Positions 6,110 to 12,542 of a stretch of 33,638 nucleotides of DNA are shown here, piece by piece. Positions within the stretch are counted from its first letter, which is position 1; each line of letters opens with the position of its first letter. This DNA comes from a virus: IMG/VR virus record IMGVR_UViG_3300043803_001239, positions 1 to 33,638 of that record, one strand, 5' to 3'. Position numbers and translations under genes: made by a program. The notes below the pieces were generated by a model. It searched no databases and was not told where the DNA came from. It saw nothing but the letters and a program-made list of their open reading frames with translations.

Positions 6110-6375
6110 GTTTCTTCCCTGATTGGAACCGCGACAATCTTCAGCCCGACGGCCTCAGCCATGTCTGTGATCATTCGCAGCGATGGGTTCAGGCCGCTGC
6201 CATTCGCTCGCCGCACCTGTGGTCGGCGCATGTTCCGTACAGTGTCTAGGCTGTAGCCCGACCGCTTGGAAACGTCCTCCACGGACATTCCCAGCCGCTC
6301 GGCTTTGGCAAAGATCGTTTGAACCGCGGGGAACGGGCTTGAGCATGGGGTGCGATATAGCGGGGGCGTGGTCAT
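6106..6375 (-). CDS. XRE-type HTH regulator, paralogue 3
   Basis: This encodes 89 residues from the ATG at 6375, which overlaps the stop of the small membrane gene upstream (ATGA); codons further upstream lie within that gene in another frame. AVQTIFAKAERLGMSVEDVS is followed by KRSGYSLDTVRNMRRPQVRR, the HTH, and then a closing helix and strand (MITDMAEAVGLKIVAVPI). It has the same plan as the 4270-4521 and 4525-4782 products and is probably a DNA-binding repressor or activator within this operon. Confidence 0.75.
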   Translation of the reverse strand: MTTPPLYRTPCSSPFPAVQTIFAKAERLGMSVEDVSKRSGYSLDTVRNMRRPQVRRANGSGLNPSLRMITDMAEAVGLKIVAVPIREET

Positions 6376-6476
6376 GCTGCCACTCCGATAGCCAGCAGGA
6401 CCGCGCCAACGCAGGCCATGCCGATGAGGTAAAGGGCGAGGTCGGTCATGTCGCCGTTGCGGAAGAAGGGGTTCAT
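6372..6476 (-). CDS. 34-residue single-pass membrane peptide
   Basis: The reverse frame runs from the ATG at 6476 to the TGA at 6372, after an ideal GGGAGG site 5 bases upstream. A short polar N-terminus (MNPFFRNGDMTD) is followed by one hydrophobic span (LALYLIGMACVGAVLLAIGV). Its stop overlaps the start of the HTH gene (ATGA). The strong ribosome site and the overlap make it a convincing gene. A role cannot be assigned; small membrane-active early phage proteins often modulate host envelope or exclusion functions. Confidence 0.7.
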   Translation of the reverse strand: MNPFFRNGDMTDLALYLIGMACVGAVLLAIGVAA

Positions 6477-6488
6477 ACTGTCCTCCCT

Positions 6489-6797
6489 TCAAACAGCCGC
6501 ACAGGCGGCGTCGATCAACCGGAGCGCTTCAGCCGGGGACACTCTGTCGTCCTCGACGCAGGTCGCCACGAAATCAGCGATGGCTTCCTCACGGGTAGCG
6601 CCGTAGCCGTAGTTGCCTGCCTCCTCTTCGCCGTCGAAGTAGGCGCACCAGTCGCGAGTGCGGATAGGAATGGGCGGGTAATCGTGGGTGGTGACAATCT
6701 TCGGAAGAGGCGGCATGTTCGCCAGCGTGGCGTCTAGGCGGTCCAGACCGGCCAGAGCCTCGCGCTTCAGTTGTTCGATAGAGTTTGCGGTGTTCAT
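6489..6797 (-). CDS. hypothetical small phage protein
   Basis: This encodes 102 residues. The start is the ATG at 6797, after TCTGGAGACCAACT; the in-frame extension to 6923 would lie in the upstream gene. A helical N-terminus (SIEQLKREALAGLDRLDATL) precedes a compact domain, IRTRDWCAYFDGEEEAGNYG, then GATREEAIADFVATCVED. The WCAYFDG...YGYGATREEAIADF pattern (strand, strand, then a helix starting at a Thr-x-Glu-Glu-Ala) is common in small accessory proteins of phages and plasmids. No function is recognised. Confidence 0.7.
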   Translation of the reverse strand: MNTANSIEQLKREALAGLDRLDATLANMPPLPKIVTTHDYPPIPIRTRDWCAYFDGEEEAGNYGYGATREEAIADFVATCVEDDRVSPAEALRLIDAACAAV

Positions 6798-7121
6798 AGT
6801 TGGTCTCCAGAATTGAAGGTCAGATGCTGTCGGGACCTTCGCCCCGGTAAATGCTGGCGACATAGCCGTCATTGTCCCAGAGCAGGTCGCCGCCGCGCTC
6901 ATAGATAGCGTCGAGCAACTCATACGAGGCGGGGCGGACGTAGAAGAACTCGAACCACGTTTCGTCGTCTACGGGGTTCCCCTCAACGTCGAGCGGGCGG
7001 TCGAGGTCGGCCTTAACGTAGTGCCATGCCTCGTCAACCGATGCCCCCGCGCCGTGGATGACGTGGTTGTTGTCGTGGATGATGTAACCGGCAGTTGCGA
7101 TGTTCATAGTTGGTCTCCAGA
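6791..7121 (-). repeat. repeated 21-base ribosome-binding leader
   Basis: The minus-strand sequence TCTGGAGACCAACTATGAAC plus a final A occurs exactly at both 6811-6791 and 7121-7101. It contains the ribosome site GGAG and the start codons of two neighbouring, unrelated genes. The CTGGAGA core recurs before the genes starting at 8695, 11336 and 16172. Confidence 0.8.
6820..7107 (-). CDS. hypothetical acidic phage protein
   Basis: This encodes 95 residues from the ATG at 7107, sharing a 21-base leader (ribosome site plus start) with the 6489-6797 gene. The sequence is acidic and rich in aromatic residues (YIIHDNNHVIHGAGASVDEAW, FEFFYVRPASYELLDAIYERG). The repeated leader and the upstream promoter/palindrome make expression likely. 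It may be a small anti-host factor of the acidic, DNA-mimic-like kind, but that is speculation. Confidence 0.65.
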   Translation of the reverse strand: MNIATAGYIIHDNNHVIHGAGASVDEAWHYVKADLDRPLDVEGNPVDDETWFEFFYVRPASYELLDAIYERGGDLLWDNDGYVASIYRGEGPDSI

Positions 7122-7126
7122 GGTTG

Positions 7127-7181
7127 GGCGGAACCGTTCCGCCGATGAAGTGACCCTATAGGATCGCTTCCATGATGTAAA
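7127..7181 (-). promoter_or_regulatory. leftward promoter with 17-bp palindromic operator
   Basis: TTTACA (7181-7176) and TATAGG (7160-7155) are 15 bases apart on the minus strand, a tight but usable sigma-70 arrangement. A perfect palindrome, GGCGGAAC-C-GTTCCGCC (7127-7143), covers the predicted start of the transcript. The site lies at the 5' end of the 6820-7107 gene. The palindrome could be a repressor operator (several HTH proteins are encoded nearby) or a 5' mRNA hairpin. Confidence 0.55.
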
Positions 7182-7182
7182 G

Positions 7183-7395
7183 TCATTTTACACGAGATGC
7201 ATACTCGATCAGCGCCTTTCCCTCTTCGATCCAGAGTTCGAGGCTCGCGTCGTTCAAGTTCATGACATAGATCGAACTGCTCGCGTGTACGTTTAGGTCG
7301 AGGTCGTCATAGATGAAGTACCAGTAGCCTTTGCCCTTATAGAGGTTCAGGATCGGGCACCCGATGGCCTTCAGGATTTTGTGCGTAGTGATCAC
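7183..7395 (-). CDS. small conserved phage protein of GYWYF type
   Basis: This encodes 70 residues, starting at GTG (7395) that overlaps the preceding TGA (GTGA); a start at 7680 would run through other genes. The sequence HKILKAIGCPILNLYKGKGY then WYFIYDD, a VYVM-like strand and SLELWIEEGK resembles a family of small proteins in rhizobial and other alphaproteobacterial phages with a YKGxGYWYF...LxxWIEEG pattern; its function is unknown to me. The last codons (Val-Lys-stop) lie inside the TGTAAAATGACT element described under findings. Confidence 0.65.
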   Translation of the reverse strand: MITTHKILKAIGCPILNLYKGKGYWYFIYDDLDLNVHASSSIYVMNLNDASLELWIEEGKALIEYASRVK

Positions 7396-7544
7396 TTGCG
7401 GCCCACCTGTGCGCGCCATTCGGCTAGGATGCGCCGCACCTCGGCAGTGACCTCGGCGTCCGTGGGAGCCCGGCCAAGCTTCGCAACAAGCCGGTTCCAT
7501 ACGGTGTCGGGGTTGTCGTTGCGCCATGTCGTGGTGATGTTCAT
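7392..7544 (-). CDS. hypothetical 50-residue protein
   Basis: The reverse frame from the ATG at 7544 to the TGA at 7392 encodes 50 residues: MNITTTWRNDNPDTVWNRLV followed by helices AKLGRAPTDAEVTAEVRRIL and AEWRAQVGRK. The composition is that of a small helical, possibly DNA-contacting, protein. The ribosome site is AGGGC, about 10 bases upstream. Its stop overlaps the GTG of the next gene, which supports both. Confidence 0.6.
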   Translation of the reverse strand: MNITTTWRNDNPDTVWNRLVAKLGRAPTDAEVTAEVRRILAEWRAQVGRK

Positions 7545-7561
7545 GGAAAAGCCCTTGCAGG

Positions 7562-7900
7562 TTAGCGGTTGATGACGGGCGCGGCGTCGATTGTCGCCAG
7601 CACCTTGTCGATGCCGATAGAGAACACAGCGTCGGCAATCGCTGCCTCGGCAAGCTCGCGCGGAGAGGGTCGGCGGGCATAGGTGCCGTGCTGAACGAGG
7701 AACGACACAGCGTAGTGGTTCAGGCTGCGCGTAAAAGCGAAACCAGAGGCGTAGTGCGTCAGCGATCCGAGCGAGCCGTCCTCTTTGCGCTCGATCAAAA
7801 AACGGACCTTGCGGTCACCGATGGGCAGGATCGCAACGGTGCCGGTCATTTCGCGGGTTTCGCCCTTGCAGGGGATGGAGATGGTTTTTAGCTTGGTCAT
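7562..7900 (-). CDS. hypothetical phage protein
   Basis: This encodes 112 residues from an ATG with a good AGGAGA site. The first half is beta-rich (LKTISIPCKGETREMTGTVA, then RKVRFLIERKEDGS); the second half is helical, ending in LAEAAIADAVFSIGIDKVLA. No known domain is recognised. It is one of a run of single small genes between internal promoters in this accessory operon. Confidence 0.65.
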   Translation of the reverse strand: MTKLKTISIPCKGETREMTGTVAILPIGDRKVRFLIERKEDGSLGSLTHYASGFAFTRSLNHYAVSFLVQHGTYARRPSPRELAEAAIADAVFSIGIDKVLATIDAAPVINR

Positions 7901-7936
7901 GGTAGGTTCTCCTGTGGTTGAGTGGAGTGGGGCGGC

Positions 7937-8161
7937 TTATGCCACCGCCCCATCGATGTATGCGTTGATCTCAGCAGCGAGTTTGGCGCGAATTTTTGAA
8001 ATTTTGTGATGGTGAACGCGAGTGTTCAAGTGCGCCCACCCTGTGTTGGTGCGGTGGACGGAGTACATGAACCCTACGCGGCCGTTCAATGTGTACCCGT
8101 AAACCTTGTACTGCTCGCCAGCGATTGTGCATTCGATGTTGAGGTAATGCTTGTTGGTCAT
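7937..8161 (-). CDS. hypothetical small basic phage protein
   Basis: This encodes 74 residues from an ATG after AGGGAGAACGCAA. Beta strands (YLNIECTIAGEQYKVYGYTL, VGFMYSVHR) precede a basic, His-rich turn and a helix (SKIRAKLAAEINAYIDGAVA). It is preceded by its own promoter (8189-8217). Function is not recognised. Confidence 0.65.
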   Translation of the reverse strand: MTNKHYLNIECTIAGEQYKVYGYTLNGRVGFMYSVHRTNTGWAHLNTRVHHHKISKIRAKLAAEINAYIDGAVA

Positions 8162-8188
8162 TTGCGTTCTCCCTGCTTCGATGCACCC

Positions 8189-8217
8189 GTTGTATGTTAA
8201 ATTATTTTACAGGTCAA
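8189..8217 (-). promoter_or_regulatory. leftward sigma-70-like promoter
   Basis: TTGACC (8217-8212) and TACAAC (8194-8189) are spaced by exactly 17 bases on the minus strand, upstream of the 7937-8161 gene. The spacer contains one exact copy of TGTAAAATAATT (8211-8200), and a second copy covers the end of the upstream gene (8240-8229). Confidence 0.5.
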
Positions 8218-8230
8218 TGCCTCGGTCTAA

Positions 8231-8434
8231 TTATTTTACACCCTCTGCGATCTGGTCATCGATATCGGCCTTGGCGTCGATCAGGCTGTAGGACCACCCC
8301 CGGCGCTGGTCGTGTTCAGCCTCAGCGTCGTCATGCTGCCAGAACCAAACCCTATCGGTAGAAGGAAAATACCCCTCTCGGATCACGTATCCCTTGTAGG
8401 CTACGACGCTGTTTTTCTTCTTGAACCCAAACAT
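8231..8434 (-). CDS. small protein of GYVI type, paralogue of the 8777-8995 product
   Basis: This encodes 67 residues: VVAYKGYVIREGYF, an aromatic-acidic middle (VWFWQHDDAEAEHD), then SLIDAKADIDDQIAEGVK. It aligns with the 8777-8995 product at Y-x-GYVI in the N-terminal strand and at the closing AK-x-x-ID helix. This strand-strand-helix plan is frequent in tiny phage accessory proteins. The function is unknown. Its Val-Lys-stop codons form part of an exact TGTAAAATAATT element. Confidence 0.65.
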   Translation of the reverse strand: MFGFKKKNSVVAYKGYVIREGYFPSTDRVWFWQHDDAEAEHDQRRGWSYSLIDAKADIDDQIAEGVK

Positions 8435-8464
8435 GTTTCTCTCTTCCCAAAAGGCGAGGGCCGC

Positions 8465-8695
8465 TTACGCGGCCCACTCCGGACGTTCGAACTCGATTTC
8501 GGCGGCTGCGCGGGAGGCCCCGGTCTTAGCCGCAAACTCGCCGATCAGATCGCCATCGACGTAGCACTCGATTCCTTCAATGCGCTTGTGCTCGCAGTAG
8601 ATAATGCACTTGCCAAAAGACCAATCGAGGGGGAATGGCGCGCTCACCCAGACGCGGTCGATGTGGTTCCAGACGTTGATGGAATGATTTGCCAT
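8465..8695 (-). CDS. hypothetical small phage protein
   Basis: This encodes 76 residues, starting at the ATG at 8695 after CTGGAGAGACACC; the frame is open further upstream, but that part covers the promoter and leader hairpin. The sequence reads MANHSINVWNHIDRVWVSAP, then CIIYCEHKRIEGIECYVDGD, and ends in a helix (SRAAAEIEFERPEWAA). No family is recognised. It has the best promoter of the whole operon (8747-8775). Confidence 0.65.
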   Translation of the reverse strand: MANHSINVWNHIDRVWVSAPFPLDWSFGKCIIYCEHKRIEGIECYVDGDLIGEFAAKTGASRAAAEIEFERPEWAA

Positions 8696-8715
8696 GGTGT
8701 CTCTCCAGACGTTAA

Positions 8716-8747
8716 GGGGGGGCCACAGCGGCACCGCCATGACCCCC
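8716..8747 (-). other. nested leader hairpin
   Basis: In the leader of the 8465-8695 gene, GGGGG and CCCCC arms enclose an inner GCGG-TG-CCGC stem (8728-8737). The hairpin begins at the end of the -10 hexamer, so it would form near the 5' end of the mRNA. It may stabilise the transcript or serve as a regulator site; like the palindrome at 7127-7143 it carries a GGCGG half-site. Confidence 0.5.
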
Positions 8748-8775
8748 TTATAGAGCGACCCGTCATCCGTGTCAA
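8747..8775 (-). promoter_or_regulatory. strong leftward sigma-70 promoter
   Basis: TTGACA (8775-8770) and TATAAG (8752-8747) are separated by exactly 17 bases. The -35 is a perfect consensus and the -10 matches at five of six positions. TGTAAAATAATT (8786-8775) abuts the -35 and shares its first T. It drives the 8465-8695 gene and probably those further left. Confidence 0.75.
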
Positions 8776-8776
8776 A

Positions 8777-8995
8777 TTATTTTACATCATAATCCCAGAA
8801 AAGATCCCATTTAACCTCAACGTCAATTTTGACTTTTGCCTCTAAGGCGGAAGATGCGGGATAGCCAAATGTCACGGGCTTCCCGGTGAGCTTGTAATAG
8901 GCAAAAATCCCCCCATTGATCTCATAAGGTAGCTTTTCAATCACATATCCGCTGTAGATCGTGAAGCGGGGCTCAATCTCTTCGCTGTTATCCAT
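8777..8995 (-). CDS. small protein of GYVI type, paralogue of the 8231-8434 product
   Basis: This encodes 72 residues from an ATG after AGGATGG, starting 2 bases after the primase stop. RFTIYSGYVIEKLPYEINGG is followed by an aromatic middle and SSALEAKVKIDVEVKWDLFW. It shares the Y-x-GYVI strand and the AK-x-x-ID helix with the 8231-8434 product, and both end in Val-Lys-stop within identical TGTAAAATAATT DNA. Function unknown; duplicated together with the flanking DNA element or converged on it. Confidence 0.65.
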   Translation of the reverse strand: MDNSEEIEPRFTIYSGYVIEKLPYEINGGIFAYYKLTGKPVTFGYPASSALEAKVKIDVEVKWDLFWDYDVK

Positions 8996-8996
8996 T

Positions 8997-11336
8997 TCAA
9001 ACCATCCTGTACACTACGCTCGGCTTTCCGCCCTGAGCGGGGATTTTCTTGGTTTCCTCAATCACGCCGCTGTCGATGGCGCCCTTCAGAAGCTCCTCCA
9101 GATCTCGAACTTTCACTGCGCCGCGCAATTTCTGCAGCAGTAGTCGGCGGTGCAGGCTCTTGTTTGGAGCCGTCTCGATCATCCGGATGACCCGGTTATA
9201 CGTTTTTTGGTTCTCGTTTTCGGCCATGTATCCAGCGGCGGCGTTCTCCATGTTCCGTGCCGACCACATGGCTAATTCGCGCCCCCACTGCATGTCCTCC
9301 TTGTGGACCTCGAGCCGACCGCACCCCATCGCGCAGATGGTCGCCAGACGCACCGCCATCTCCCCGGTACGGGCGAAGAAAGGGTCTCGGCTGTTATTCT
9401 CACGAATCTTCTTGACCTCTGCTGATAGGTCGTTCCAAGGGCCCCTCCCCCCGTTCCAGACCAATTTCTTGGCTGATCGAGGTGCCCCGATAGGCGACGT
9501 CAAATCAGACGGGCTCAGCTGCATGGCCATGTTCCTGAGCGTTGCCAGCTTCAAAGCCAGATCATCGGGAACGTCTCTCCCGTGCTGTGGGTCTTGATCG
9601 TCCGCTGTTTTGCTGGTCGAAAAAATGAGGAAGCGGTTCAGGAAGCCGTTGCGGATGTCTCCGCCTTCCAGACCCTCATAAAATTCCTCGATGGTGCTCA
9701 CCCCATATAGGCTGAGCGCAGGGTTCTGAACTTCCGTGCTGGCCCGCTGAGCCCACTCCGGAGTTAGGTAGCTCTCAAAGCTGATGCCCCAGATGGTGCG
9801 GAGGATCTTGCTGATCGATGCCTCATAGCCCGAAGCATTCTTGTTGCTCAGGCGCTTGAGCCACGCCCCGATTTCGTCCATCGCGCAGATCGACAGCGGC
9901 TGACGCTGGAGAAAATTGACCACGGACGGCATGCTGATGAATTCGGACGGACCAAGCAAGTGCTTCAGATTTGCCGCGCCCATCAGCCTCTTGATGCACT
10001 GCAACGGGTAGTCCTTGCCCGCCCCCGACGGAGCCAGCCCGATGATGTAGGTGTGGGTCGCGCTATCAGTCGGCCCGGTCACGCCATTGCCCACGAGCGT
10101 ACCCACCACGCCGATGGCCGGACCAAGCGCCAGCGCACGAGAGGGGCGGCGTGAGCCCCCAACAATCCAGTCCATGATCTCGCCCAGCAGCCCGCTTGGG
10201 TGGAGCAGGTGGGCGGGGATCTCGTCGAACGAATTCAGATCTAGAGCGATGGGGGCCGCGCTCACAGCCTCATCGAAGACTTCGCCGGTTACGGGGTCGA
10301 ATGCGACCTCCTCGGAACTCACCGGAATTTCCGGATAGGCTGACTGCTCGAACTGCAGGGCGGGCACGTCAAACCTCTCAACCCCCATGCCAAGCCGCGA
10401 AGTCAAAAATTTCACGGCGTCATCGAGCGGCAGATCGAGGGCCTTCATGGTCAGATCGATGGCCGTGTAGCTGTCGCCGGTCCCAAAATCTCGAGCGCCC
10501 TGCCCCGGCATGATTGAGAGGTTGGCACTTCTCTCCGACAACGACCGGCCCGTGCTCGATGCCCGCCAATGCGCCACAGCCTTGTAGCTGCCGGTCGACG
10601 TGCGCGAGCACGTGTGCAGGTTCAGATCCGGCACCCAGCGATCAAGATTAGAGTAGGCCGTGTTGTTGAGAACACGCCAGAATTTCTGCTCGTCGTCGGG
10701 AAGCTGGATCAGCTGCGCCTGATGAGGGGGCGAAGATACCGGCTTTTTGGTCAGCACCTCGACCTGCTCGATGAAGCGCTCGATGTCGTCATCAGTGAGA
10801 ACCGGCAAACTGTGTGCGGGGGTGGTGAGCAGGGTGCTCGGACCCATCCACGTGTATGGCTGGCCAGTGTCGGGGTGGACGCTGGGCGGGATCACTGTCT
10901 GTCGAGTGTCTGTCAGAAGCTCGACAATGGCCGTGCGGAAACCCTTGGTGCGAAGCGGCACAAGGTAGAAGGCAGTGTAGCCGCGACGGCCCTTCTTCTT
11001 GACGGGAGAGGCTGGCAGGGCGCTCTCAAGGTCCGCTAGGACGTCAGGGTCATCGGTATCGTAATCCACCGCCGCAACCATGTGCGTGGCCGTGGCCTTG
11101 GTGCCGGTGAGAATGCCAATGTTGCAGTCCGGCCAAGCTGCCCACATTTTGGCGACGAACGGCTTCGCCGGATCGTTTCGAAACTGTTCCCACTTTTTCA
11201 TGGGATACCAATGCCCCGCCCGGTACTCGGACGGAGCCTTGCTGTTTGGTGCGACTGGCAGAACTGAGTAGCCGTTAGCTGCCAGCTGCTGCCAAGCTGC
11301 GTCGAAAGGCGAGCGAGGCTCTGTCGCTGCTAACAT
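8997..11336 (-). CDS. primase-polymerase / ATPase (helicase-like) replication protein
   Basis: This encodes 779 residues; the start is the ATG at 11336 behind CTGGAGAGATCGTC rather than ATGs at 11357 or 11363. The N-terminal 200 residues match the bifunctional primase/polymerase (AEP) domain: GYSVLPVAPNSKAP, the catalytic AAVDYDTDD (Asp91, Asp93) and RQTVIPPSVHPDTGQPYTW. A second block carries Walker A GLAPSGAGKD (about 433-442) and Walker B ICAMDEIG (about 480), as in DUF3987-like phage replication ATPases. The C-terminus (HRRLLLQKLRGAVKVRDLEE) looks like a winged helix. The protein probably primes and helps unwind phage DNA. No DNA polymerase gene is visible, so host polymerase is presumably recruited. 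Confidence 0.85.
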   Translation of the reverse strand: MLAATEPRSPFDAAWQQLAANGYSVLPVAPNSKAPSEYRAGHWYPMKKWEQFRNDPAKPFVAKMWAAWPDCNIGILTGTKATATHMVAAVDYDTDDPDVLADLESALPASPVKKKGRRGYTAFYLVPLRTKGFRTAIVELLTDTRQTVIPPSVHPDTGQPYTWMGPSTLLTTPAHSLPVLTDDDIERFIEQVEVLTKKPVSSPPHQAQLIQLPDDEQKFWRVLNNTAYSNLDRWVPDLNLHTCSRTSTGSYKAVAHWRASSTGRSLSERSANLSIMPGQGARDFGTGDSYTAIDLTMKALDLPLDDAVKFLTSRLGMGVERFDVPALQFEQSAYPEIPVSSEEVAFDPVTGEVFDEAVSAAPIALDLNSFDEIPAHLLHPSGLLGEIMDWIVGGSRRPSRALALGPAIGVVGTLVGNGVTGPTDSATHTYIIGLAPSGAGKDYPLQCIKRLMGAANLKHLLGPSEFISMPSVVNFLQRQPLSICAMDEIGAWLKRLSNKNASGYEASISKILRTIWGISFESYLTPEWAQRASTEVQNPALSLYGVSTIEEFYEGLEGGDIRNGFLNRFLIFSTSKTADDQDPQHGRDVPDDLALKLATLRNMAMQLSPSDLTSPIGAPRSAKKLVWNGGRGPWNDLSAEVKKIRENNSRDPFFARTGEMAVRLATICAMGCGRLEVHKEDMQWGRELAMWSARNMENAAAGYMAENENQKTYNRVIRMIETAPNKSLHRRLLLQKLRGAVKVRDLEELLKGAIDSGVIEETKKIPAQGGKPSVVYRMV

Positions 11337-11359
11337 GACGATCTCTCCAGAGCGCATAA

Positions 11360-11800
11360 TCAAAAAGGAACGTCATCGGGCTTTTCGACCGTCAGGTTGA
11401 GACGCATTTTGTTGCTGTAGCTGACCAGCGTGTTAACCAATGCGTTCTTGAAGTCGCCGCCTTCGTAAATCTTCTCTACCATGGGCGCGAAACGCTCCGC
11501 CGTAATGGCGTCGAGATCCCTGATGTCGTTTTCCCACAGCGTAGCCATGACCGCAGCCACAATGTCCTGCATGTGCTCGCGAATCGCTTCGTCGAGGGCC
11601 TTGGCTTCATTCTCTTCCAGACGGATCGGGCTCATATTGTGGGCCACCTTCATTGCTAGTTTGATTGAGCAAAGCCCACACATCCACATGGGCTGCAGTT
11701 TTTTTGAGCGGCCAGAAATGCATAGCGTGATCGCCTCTCGAGCGCACACGCCGCAGATCGTGGGGTCTTTCGACCGGCGCCCGACTAGAACGCCAGCCAT
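11360..11800 (-). CDS. zinc-finger phage protein
   Basis: This encodes 146 residues. CGVC (about residues 17-20) and CGLC (41-44) make a four-cysteine zinc ribbon at the N-terminus, with the rest mostly helical (ENEAKALDEAIREHMQDIVA). It sits between the primase and the GcrA-like gene, with 3 bases to the GcrA stop, and its end overlaps the region used to start the primase. It could load or regulate the primase; similar Cys-rich proteins often lie next to phage primases. Function is not established from sequence. Confidence 0.65.
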   Translation of the reverse strand: MAGVLVGRRSKDPTICGVCAREAITLCISGRSKKLQPMWMCGLCSIKLAMKVAHNMSPIRLEENEAKALDEAIREHMQDIVAAVMATLWENDIRDLDAITAERFAPMVEKIYEGGDFKNALVNTLVSYSNKMRLNLTVEKPDDVPF

Positions 11801-11803
11801 TTC

Positions 11804-12343
11804 TTACGCTTTCCGAATTTTAACCGGAGCCGTCGGGAGGTAGCACATTGCGTGGTGATCTGGGCAGTAGGACGAGCCGTCCTGCTTTTCATCGTTGCAA
11901 AACACGTGCAGGTTTTTAGCGTTTACACCAATGGAATAGAGGCACCCGCTCACGTCTTCCAGCAGACCCGGCCCGGTCTTTTTCTCTTTCATCTGAAAGG
12001 CAATGACGTTTCCCTTGATGGGCACTGTCGGAGCGACCTTTACCGGGGCCGTCTGCCTCGCCACCGGAGCAGTGGCGGCGACCTGATCCTGCACCTTGGG
12101 CCGACGCGGGCGGCTCGTTCGATCCTTGGCCTCCTGTGGCCGACTGTTTCCACGAGCGAGCATGACGCCAGCGTGGACCAGCCGGTGAATTTTGCCAATA
12201 ATGGCATTTCGGGTAATTTTCAGCCCAAACATTCTACTCATCTCCTGAGCTACGACCGTGGCGCTTTTGCCCTCGTGCCACAGCTTTTTTAGTTCATCGA
12301 CCTGCTCTGGCCGCCACTCCGTCTGCCCCCTGTTACGCTCCAC
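11804..12343 (-). CDS. GcrA-like cell cycle regulator
   Basis: This encodes 179 residues from the GTG at 12343, which overlaps the upstream HTH gene by 11 bases and follows GGATCC. The N-terminus, EWRPEQVDELKKLWHEG then SATVVAQEM and TRNAIIGKIHRL (about residues 9-55), is the DNA-binding HTH of GcrA. The C-terminus, GCLYSIG, FCNDEKQDGSSYCPDHHAMC, matches the GcrA Cys/His end that contacts sigma factor. GcrA activates sigma-70 promoters in alphaproteobacteria, dependent on GANTC methylation by CcrM. A long basic Pro/Ala linker separates the ends. The phage copy may redirect host transcription or drive phage promoters, and it strongly indicates an alphaproteobacterial host. Confidence 0.8.
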   Translation of the reverse strand: MERNRGQTEWRPEQVDELKKLWHEGKSATVVAQEMSRMFGLKITRNAIIGKIHRLVHAGVMLARGNSRPQEAKDRTSRPRRPKVQDQVAATAPVARQTAPVKVAPTVPIKGNVIAFQMKEKKTGPGLLEDVSGCLYSIGVNAKNLHVFCNDEKQDGSSYCPDHHAMCYLPTAPVKIRKA

Positions 12344-12542
12344 GGTCCGGATCCTCGTAAATGTCCGGCCTAAGTTCCCAGCGCGGGATTCCGGTAATTT
12401 CGGATATCGCAACCGCGCGCCAAAAAGGCACCACGCCACGTTTCTGCCAGTGAGAGATGGTGCTGGGGCTCAACCCCAGCAGGGCGGCAAGCATGGAGCG
12501 CCTACCGCGCTCAACCTGAAACCATTTGTAAAGTTCGTTCAT
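12333..12542 (-). CDS. Cro/YdaS-type HTH repressor
   Basis: This encodes 69 residues, the first gene of the leftward operon, with a good GAGGAG site before its ATG. MNELYKWFQVERGRRSMLAA then LLGLSPSTISHWQKRG and VPFWRAVAISEITGIPRWEL is the classic arrangement of the Cro/YdaS family. Its position at the divergent control region, next to the rightward promoter, suggests a Cro-like switch protein. The 2762-3013 product has a related plan. Confidence 0.75.
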   Translation of the reverse strand: MNELYKWFQVERGRRSMLAALLGLSPSTISHWQKRGVVPFWRAVAISEITGIPRWELRPDIYEDPDRGA

